Shown in pieces: positions 7,062-11,653 of a DNA stretch of 11,653 bases. The stretch lies in assembly GCA_021784995.1 (NCBI GenBank), contig JAJYHA010000438.1, positions 3,179 to 14,831 on the forward strand, read 5' to 3'. Numbering within the stretch: position 1 is the first letter of the stretch; every line of letters starts with the position of its first letter. A program made the position numbers and the translations under genes. This DNA comes from Myxococcales bacterium. Lineage in GTDB: Bacteria > Myxococcota > Myxococcia > Myxococcales > Anaeromyxobacteraceae. The notes under the pieces are model-generated. The model did no database searches. It had not been told where the DNA came from and saw nothing but the letters and a program-made list of their open reading frames with translations.

Positions 7062-7142
7062 CCGTACACCCAAAAGACGAAAGAAGTCGGCAGCATGGCA
7101 GCAGCAGGGATCACGCGGAGCACCGAGGGAGAGCGAGGCTCG

Positions 7143-7688
7143 ATGGCATCACACGACATGATGGACGCCGGCGTCGGCGGCGACGTGCTGATGAGCCACA
7201 CGAGCCAGCTCGACACGCTCATCAACCTCGCCCGGCTCAACTCGCTCCATTACCTGCTCTTCGGCCTGGCCTGCTGCGGCATCGAGCTGATGCAGACCGG
7301 CGGGCCACGCGCCGACCTCGATCGCTTCGGGGCCGTCTTCCGCGCCAGCCCGCGGCAGTCGGACTTCATGATCGTGGCGGGTACGCTCACCTACAAGATG
7401 GCCGAGCGCTGCAAGCTCCTCTACGAGCAGATGGCCGAGCCGAGGTACGTCATCTCCATGGGCTCGTGCGCGAACTGCGGGGGGCTCTTCCAGCCCGCGT
7501 ACTCGGTGTGCAAGGGCGTCGACAAGATGATCCCGGTCGACGTCTACGTCCCGGGCTGTCCCCCCCGGCCCGAGGCCCTCACGGAAGGTTTCCTGCGTCT
7601 GCAGGAGCTCGTCCGCCGCGAACGGTGGAAGGACAAGACGCGCCGCGTCCTCCCCGTCCCGGCCGACGCCGTTCCGCGCAGCGCCTGA
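7143..7688 (+). CDS. nuoB: NADH-quinone oxidoreductase subunit B (right cluster)
   Basis: N2-cluster subunit. With the start at 7143 the product is 181 aa and has C44 and C45 (LACCGIELM), C109 (MGSCANCGG) and C139 (VPGCPPRPE), the complete [4Fe-4S] ligand set; [18 protein letters not shown] is the usual family stretch. An in-frame ATG at 7095 would add 16 residues. I prefer 7143 because GAGG lies four bases upstream, while 7095 has no good ribosome site. The codons between them also end in A far more often than the rest of the gene, which suggests untranslated DNA. It lies 81 bp after nuoA with this start, or 33 bp with the other. Confidence 0.94.
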   Translation: MASHDMMDAGVGGDVLMSHTSQLDTLINLARLNSLHYLLFGLACCGIELMQTGGPRADLDRFGAVFRASPRQSDFMIVAGTLTYKMAERCKLLYEQMAEPRYVISMGSCANCGGLFQPAYSVCKGVDKMIPVDVYVPGCPPRPEALTEGFLRLQELVRRERWKDKTRRVLPVPADAVPRSA

Positions 7689-7723
7689 AGGTTCTTGAAG
7701 GTCCAGCGAGTCGGGGCGAGCGC

Positions 7724-7748
7724 ACCCGCGCCAGGCGGGTCGCCCGCC
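7724..7748 (+). other. Two mutually exclusive GC hairpins between nuoB and nuoC
   Basis: In the 90-bp gap between nuoB and nuoC, ACCCGC (7724-7729) can pair with GCGGGT (7735-7740) around a 5-nt loop. Alternatively GGCGGG (7734-7739) can pair with CCCGCC (7743-7748) around a 3-nt loop. They share the same bases, so only one can form. No T-tract follows, so a terminator is unlikely. Such stems arise easily at this GC content. Confidence 0.3.
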
Positions 7749-7778
7749 TCGTCGCACATCGGAGGGTCGAGAGGACTG

Positions 7779-8399
7779 ATGACGGTCAACGAGATCCACG
7801 AGAGGCTGCAGGCCGAGTTCGGAGACGCGGTCGGCCCCCTCTCCGAGCCGAAGATCGACGCCTCGGCCGCGGTCCGGCCCGAGCGGCTGGTCGCGGTGGC
7901 GTCCTTCCTGAAGCGCACCCCCGGAATCGAGCTGGACCACTGCGACGACCTGACGGCGATCGACTGGCCGAAGCGGAACGTGATCGAGGTGGTCTACCAC
8001 CTCTTCTCCTACGGCCACCGCCACGGCATCGTCCTGAAGGTCGAGGCGGACCGCGCGCACCCGGTCGTGCCGTCGGTCACGGACGTCTGGAAGGCGGCCA
8101 ACTGGCTCGAGCGCGAGTGCTACGACATGTTCGGGGTCGCCTTCACCGGCCACCCGGACCTCCGGCGCCTGCTGCTCCCCGACGACTGGCAGGGCTGGCC
8201 GCTTCGCAAGGACTACCAGGAGGCCGGCGGCTACCATGGCATCTCGAACGTGCGGGAGAACCCGCTGGTCGAGCTGCGCCGGCTCGACGAGAAGCGGCGC
8301 GCCGAGCGCCCTCCGCCGCCGCCACCCCCGCCCGCAGCGGCGCCGGCCGCGCCCGCCCCTTCCACGCCGCCCGCGTCCGCGACGCCGGCGAAGGCCTGA
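7779..8399 (+). CDS. nuoC: NADH-quinone oxidoreductase subunit C (right cluster), Pro/Ala-rich tail
   Basis: Connecting-module 30-kDa-type subunit, 206 aa. The family signature is at about 110-146 ([34 protein letters not shown]). Residues 178-206 form a tail with eight consecutive Pro, then Ala/Pro/Thr/Ser, absent from the left copy. The start at ATG 7779 ([10 protein letters not shown]) has GAGG four bases upstream and GGAGGG slightly further off. The frame is open back to a TTG at 7695, but the added 28 residues are low-complexity and unlike the family. It follows nuoB after a 90-bp gap and precedes nuoD by 12 bp. Confidence 0.94.
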   Translation: MTVNEIHERLQAEFGDAVGPLSEPKIDASAAVRPERLVAVASFLKRTPGIELDHCDDLTAIDWPKRNVIEVVYHLFSYGHRHGIVLKVEADRAHPVVPSVTDVWKAANWLERECYDMFGVAFTGHPDLRRLLLPDDWQGWPLRKDYQEAGGYHGISNVRENPLVELRRLDEKRRAERPPPPPPPPAAAPAAPAPSTPPASATPAKA

Positions 8400-8400
8400 C

Positions 8401-8406
8401 GAGGAG
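8401..8406 (+). promoter_or_regulatory. Ribosome binding site for right-cluster nuoD
   Basis: GAGGAG lies one base after the nuoC stop codon and five bases before the nuoD ATG at 8412. It fixes the nuoD start. Confidence 0.8.
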
Positions 8407-8411
8407 ACGCG

Positions 8412-9551
8412 ATGGAGAAGCTCATCCTCCGGAGGGTGAACCGGACCGGCGAGGAGATGCTCCTCAACTTCGGCCCGCAGCACCCGTCCACCCACGGCGT
8501 CATCAACTTCCTCGTCGACACCGACGGCGAGGTGATGCGGCGGGCCGTGCCCGACGTCGGGTACCTGCACCGCTCCATCGAGAAGATCGGCGAGTCGACC
8601 GGTTACCCCGGCTTCATGCCGTACACCGACCGGATCGACTACGTGGCGGCCATGTTCGCCAACGAGGGGTACGCCATCGCGGTCGAGAAGCTGCTCAAGA
8701 TCGAGATCCCACCGCGCGCCCAGTGGCTGCGCGCCATCTCGTGCGAGCTGTGCCGCATCGCCAGCCACCTCGTGTCGGTCGGCACCATGGCCACCGACAT
8801 CGGCGCCAGCACGCCCCTCGTGCACGCGCTGCGCGAGCGAGAGGCCGTGAACGACCTCGTCGAGGCGCTCTGCGGCGCGCGCCTGACCTACAACTACCAC
8901 CGCATCGGCGGCGTGGCCTTCGACGTGCCGCAGGGCTGGCGCGACCGCGTGCTGCGCTTCCTCGACCACTTCGACTCCGTCCTGCCGGAGTGGGACCGCC
9001 TCATCTCGTTCAACAGCATCTACGTGAAGCGCCTCGCGGACGTGGCGGTCATCCCGAAGGAGATGGCCGTGGACTACGGGCTGGTGGGCCCCAACCTGCG
9101 CGGCTCGGGCATGGACTGGGACCTGCGCCGCGACGTGCCGTACGGCGCCTACCCGCACTTCAAGTTCGAGGTGCCGGTCGGCCGCGGCTGGCGCGGGACC
9201 ACGGGCGACTGCTTCGATCGGTACTACGTGCGCGTCCTGGAGATGGAGCAGTCGTCGCGCATCGTGCGCCAGGCGCTCGACACCATCCCGGAAGGCGAGC
9301 TCACGGCGAAGGTGCCGCGCAAGATCAAGCCCGAGCCGGGCGAGGCGCTCTCGCGCGTCGAGTCCGCACGCGGCGAGATGGCCTACTTCGTCGTCTCCGA
9401 CGGCACCGAGAACGCCTACCGCGTCCACGCCCGGACCGGCAGCTTCATGGCGATGGGGATCATCGAGGACGCCTCGCCCGGCCTGATGGTCGCGGACCTG
9501 GTGGCCCTCATCGCGTCGCTCGACGTCGTCGCACCCGAGATCGATCGGTAG
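8412..9551 (+). CDS. nuoD: NADH-quinone oxidoreductase subunit D (right cluster)
   Basis: Quinone-site 49-kDa-type subunit, 379 aa, without the long N-terminal extension of the left copy. H24 and H29 lie in [10 protein letters not shown] and Y71 in MPYTDRIDY; the latter His and the Tyr match the quinone-site His38 and Tyr87 of Thermus Nqo4. The C-terminus [11 protein letters not shown] keeps the usual Asp and terminal Asp-Arg. The middle region differs from the left copy: [17 protein letters not shown] and [19 protein letters not shown], with a short insertion in place of the more common VPVGTNGDxYDRY. This places the two copies in different NuoD subgroups. It is followed after 12 bp by nuoH, not by nuoE, nuoF or nuoG. 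Confidence 0.96.
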   Translation: MEKLILRRVNRTGEEMLLNFGPQHPSTHGVINFLVDTDGEVMRRAVPDVGYLHRSIEKIGESTGYPGFMPYTDRIDYVAAMFANEGYAIAVEKLLKIEIPPRAQWLRAISCELCRIASHLVSVGTMATDIGASTPLVHALREREAVNDLVEALCGARLTYNYHRIGGVAFDVPQGWRDRVLRFLDHFDSVLPEWDRLISFNSIYVKRLADVAVIPKEMAVDYGLVGPNLRGSGMDWDLRRDVPYGAYPHFKFEVPVGRGWRGTTGDCFDRYYVRVLEMEQSSRIVRQALDTIPEGELTAKVPRKIKPEPGEALSRVESARGEMAYFVVSDGTENAYRVHARTGSFMAMGIIEDASPGLMVADLVALIASLDVVAPEIDR

Positions 9552-9563
9552 GAACGCGAACCC

Positions 9564-10943
9564 ATGCCCGTCAACTACCCGCCGCGCCCCAAGCAGACGC
9601 CGAAGACCATCATCGCGGTGACCGTGGCCGCCGCCGTCGGGATCCCGGCGCTCATCCTGGGCGCCATCCTCTTCCTCACGCCCATCCTCCAGCCGGACAC
9701 CATCGACGGCGCGCTCCGGCAGTGGTTCGGCGTGGCCGATCCGGCCACCTCGGGGATGCGGCCGCTCGCCTACGCCGTGGCGCTGCTGCTCCTCGCGTTC
9801 CTGATGGTGAACTTCGGCGCCATCTTCTCGGGCGTCATCTCCTGGTACGAGCGGCGCGTCGCCGGCCGGATGCAGAGCCGCATCGGGCCCAACCGCGCCG
9901 GGTTCCTGGGCTTCTTCGTCTGGATCTGCGACGCGCTGAAGCTGATCCTGAAGGAGGACCTCGTCCCGGCCGACGCCGACGCGGTGCTCTTCCGCGCCGC
10001 GCCCTACTTCGTGCTGGTCGGCTTCGCGCTCACCTTCGTGGTGCTCCCCTTCGGCCACTCGCTGGTGGTGGCCGACCTGAACGTCGGCGTCTTCTACGTC
10101 ACCAGCGTCACCGCGCTGGTGGTGGTCGGGATCCTGCTCTCCGGGTGGTCCTCGAACTCGAAGTGGGCGCTCTTCGGCGGCATGCGGTCGGCGGCCCAGG
10201 TCATCTCCTACGAGATCCCGGCCGGCGTCGCGATCTTCATCCCCGTCGCGATGGCGGGGACGCTCTCGATGCAGGGCATCATCCGGGCGCAGGGCGGCCT
10301 GCCCTGGGAGTGGTTCGTGTTCCGCAACCCGGCCGCCCTCGTCGCCTTCTTCATCCTCTTCACCAGCCAGCTCGCGGAGGCCAACCGCACGCCCTTCGAC
10401 CTGCCCGAGGCGGAGTCGGAGCTGGTGGCGGGGTACCTCTCGGAGTACTCCGGCTTCCGCTTCGCCATGTTCTTCCTGGCCGAGTGGGGCAACATCTGGG
10501 TCCTCTCGGCCGTGGCCACCACGCTCTTCCTGGGCGGGTGGCAGGTGCCGGGCGTGAGCGCGGAGGCGATCGACGCCCTGCGCGGAGGTGCGCTGCTGCC
10601 GGCGGGGGCCTGGTGGGCCTGGAACGCCGTCTCGCTGGTGGTCTTCGTCACCAAGACGGTCTTCCTGTCCAACGTGGTCATCTGGCTGCGCTGGACGCTG
10701 CCCCGCATCCGCGTCGACCAGATGATGTCGCTCTGCTGGAAGTACCTGGTGCCGGCGGCGTTCGTCTGCTTCGTCTTCACGCTCTTCTGGCAGCTCGTGG
10801 CCGGCGTGGCGCCGCAGATCGAGGTCGTCAGCGGCGTGATCCTGACCATCGCCACGGCCGCCCTCTTCCTGATGTTCGCCTGGCGCGTGCGGATGAACGT
10901 GCGGTCGGTCGCAGGCGACAAGTTCGACCTCTCCAACTGGTAG
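9564..10943 (+). CDS. nuoH: NADH-quinone oxidoreductase subunit H (right cluster)
   Basis: Quinone-chamber membrane subunit, 459 aa. Motifs: SWYERRVAGRMQSRIGPNR (93-111), GWSSNSK (194-200), ISYEIPAG (214-221), and EANRTPFDLPEAESELVAGY (272-291) followed by SEYSGFRF, all close to the family consensus. Longer than E. coli NuoH (about 325 aa): an N-terminal hydrophobic segment (about 15-40) and linker precede the core, there is an insertion at about 328-350, and hydrophobic segments at about 394-413 and 420-440 extend the C-terminus. ATG at 9564 has AGGA ten bases upstream, overlapping the nuoD stop. The gap to nuoI is 15 bp. Confidence 0.96.
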   Translation: MPVNYPPRPKQTPKTIIAVTVAAAVGIPALILGAILFLTPILQPDTIDGALRQWFGVADPATSGMRPLAYAVALLLLAFLMVNFGAIFSGVISWYERRVAGRMQSRIGPNRAGFLGFFVWICDALKLILKEDLVPADADAVLFRAAPYFVLVGFALTFVVLPFGHSLVVADLNVGVFYVTSVTALVVVGILLSGWSSNSKWALFGGMRSAAQVISYEIPAGVAIFIPVAMAGTLSMQGIIRAQGGLPWEWFVFRNPAALVAFFILFTSQLAEANRTPFDLPEAESELVAGYLSEYSGFRFAMFFLAEWGNIWVLSAVATTLFLGGWQVPGVSAEAIDALRGGALLPAGAWWAWNAVSLVVFVTKTVFLSNVVIWLRWTLPRIRVDQMMSLCWKYLVPAAFVCFVFTLFWQLVAGVAPQIEVVSGVILTIATAALFLMFAWRVRMNVRSVAGDKFDLSNW

Positions 10944-10958
10944 CGGAGCCGGAGCGCC

Positions 10959-11653
10959 ATGCCGAATCCCCAGCCGAGCCGCGCCGCGGAGTACGCCGAG
11001 AACGTGAAGGACACCGTGCAGTCGTTCTGGCACGGCATGTCCATCACCCTCTCGTACCTGCTGCGCCGGCCCATCACCACCCAGTACCCGGATCGCACCG
11101 CGCTGCCGGTGAAGGACACGCTGCCGCCGCGCTATCGCGGGTTCCTCGAGGTCGACACCAGCATCTGCACCGGGTGCCAGGCCTGCGAGCGCGCCTGCCC
11201 CATCGGCTGCATCCAGATCAACCTGGAGAAGGATCCGGCCAACCCGAAGCAGCGCCTCGTCTCGCAGTTCGACATCGACGAGGCGAAGTGCATGTTCTGC
11301 GGCCTGTGCGTGGAGCCGTGCCCCACCGGCTCCATCCAGCACTCCCGCGAGTTCGAGGGCACCCAGCGCTCGGTCCGCAACCTGGTCTTCCGCTGGGCCG
11401 ATCCCGAGCAGCCGTTCCCCGTCTACAAGGTGGTGAAGGGCGCCGAGTACTTCCCGCGCGCGCCGCTCGGCTCGCTGGTCCGGGCCAAGCTCGACGGTCG
11501 CCCGTGGTACGCCCCGGGCCCGAGCTTCCTCCCGCCCGATCCGGAGGCCGCGAAGAAGGCCGAGGCGGGGGCGAAGGGCGCGGGCGCGAAGCCGGCAGCC
11601 AAGGCTGCGGCGCCCGCCGCGAAGCCCGCCGCGGCGACCGCCGGCGCGGGCGC
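10959..11653 (+). CDS. nuoI: NADH-quinone oxidoreductase subunit I (right cluster), 3' end cut by window edge
   Basis: Two-cluster ferredoxin subunit; 231 residues are visible with no stop codon before the window ends. The motifs are C70, C73, C76, C80-Pro (CTGCQACERACP) and C111, C114, C117, C121-Pro (CMFCGLCVEPCP), giving N6a and N6b. FWHGMSITLSYLLRRPIT (23-40) is the usual N-terminal segment. From about residue 196 the protein runs into an Ala/Lys/Pro-rich tail, resembling histone H1-like low-complexity sequence, that continues off the edge. ATG at 10959 is preceded by GGAG at four bases. The gene lies 15 bp after nuoH; the next genes would be expected to be nuoJ onward. Confidence 0.95.
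   Translation, partial: MPNPQPSRAAEYAENVKDTVQSFWHGMSITLSYLLRRPITTQYPDRTALPVKDTLPPRYRGFLEVDTSICTGCQACERACPIGCIQINLEKDPANPKQRLVSQFDIDEAKCMFCGLCVEPCPTGSIQHSREFEGTQRSVRNLVFRWADPEQPFPVYKVVKGAEYFPRAPLGSLVRAKLDGRPWYAPGPSFLPPDPEAAKKAEAGAKGAGAKPAAKAAAPAAKPAAATAGAG

Noticed and set aside
7695..7778. TTG start that would lengthen right NuoC by 28 residues
   Set aside because: The added residues are low-complexity and unlike the family, and the ATG at 7779 has a good ribosome site.
7149..11342. 1397-codon open frame on the minus strand opposite the right nuo operon
   Set aside because: Same shadow effect: it covers nuoB, nuoC, nuoD, nuoH and part of nuoI in antisense and shows no recognisable domain.

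Overview
The window is a head-to-head (divergent) pair of respiratory complex I (NADH-quinone oxidoreductase, nuo) gene clusters, and essentially every base is accounted for by them. The very high GC, the near-total G/C at third codon positions, and the Ala/Pro/Lys-rich low-complexity tails on otherwise conserved proteins suggest a high-GC myxobacterium-like deltaproteobacterium. Anaeromyxobacter is my best guess, from general familiarity and not from any search.

Left half (minus strand, read right to left from about 6457 to 1): nuoA, nuoB, nuoC, nuoD, nuoG, nuoH, nuoI. Gaps run from 0 to 27 bp, so this looks like one operon. nuoI runs off the left edge. The genes nuoE and nuoF, which normally lie between nuoD and nuoG, are absent here. 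NuoG is short (592 aa) but keeps ligands for four iron-sulfur clusters, including the optional N7.

Right half (plus strand, 6621 to 11653): nuoA, nuoB, nuoC, nuoD, nuoH, nuoI. nuoI runs off the right edge. None of nuoE, nuoF or nuoG lies between nuoD and nuoH, so as far as visible this set has the layout of an 'ancestral' complex I without the NADH-dehydrogenase module.

Between the two clusters is a 163-bp region (6458-6620) with two consensus TTGACA boxes in back-to-back orientation. They form a 7-bp inverted repeat and are the likely divergent promoters and a possible shared operator.

The two clusters are not a recent duplication. Paralogous subunits differ throughout and carry different signature variants: the NuoA acidic motif, the NuoD C-terminus, the NuoH quinone-loop motif, and different terminal extensions. 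Together they would encode the connecting (B, C, D, I), proximal membrane (A, H) and, for the left set, part of the electron-input (G) modules of two separate complex I isoforms. The remaining membrane subunits (J, K, L, M, N) would be expected beyond each edge. I saw no RNA genes, mobile elements, CRISPR arrays or convincing terminators. No gap longer than 300 bp lacks a gene.
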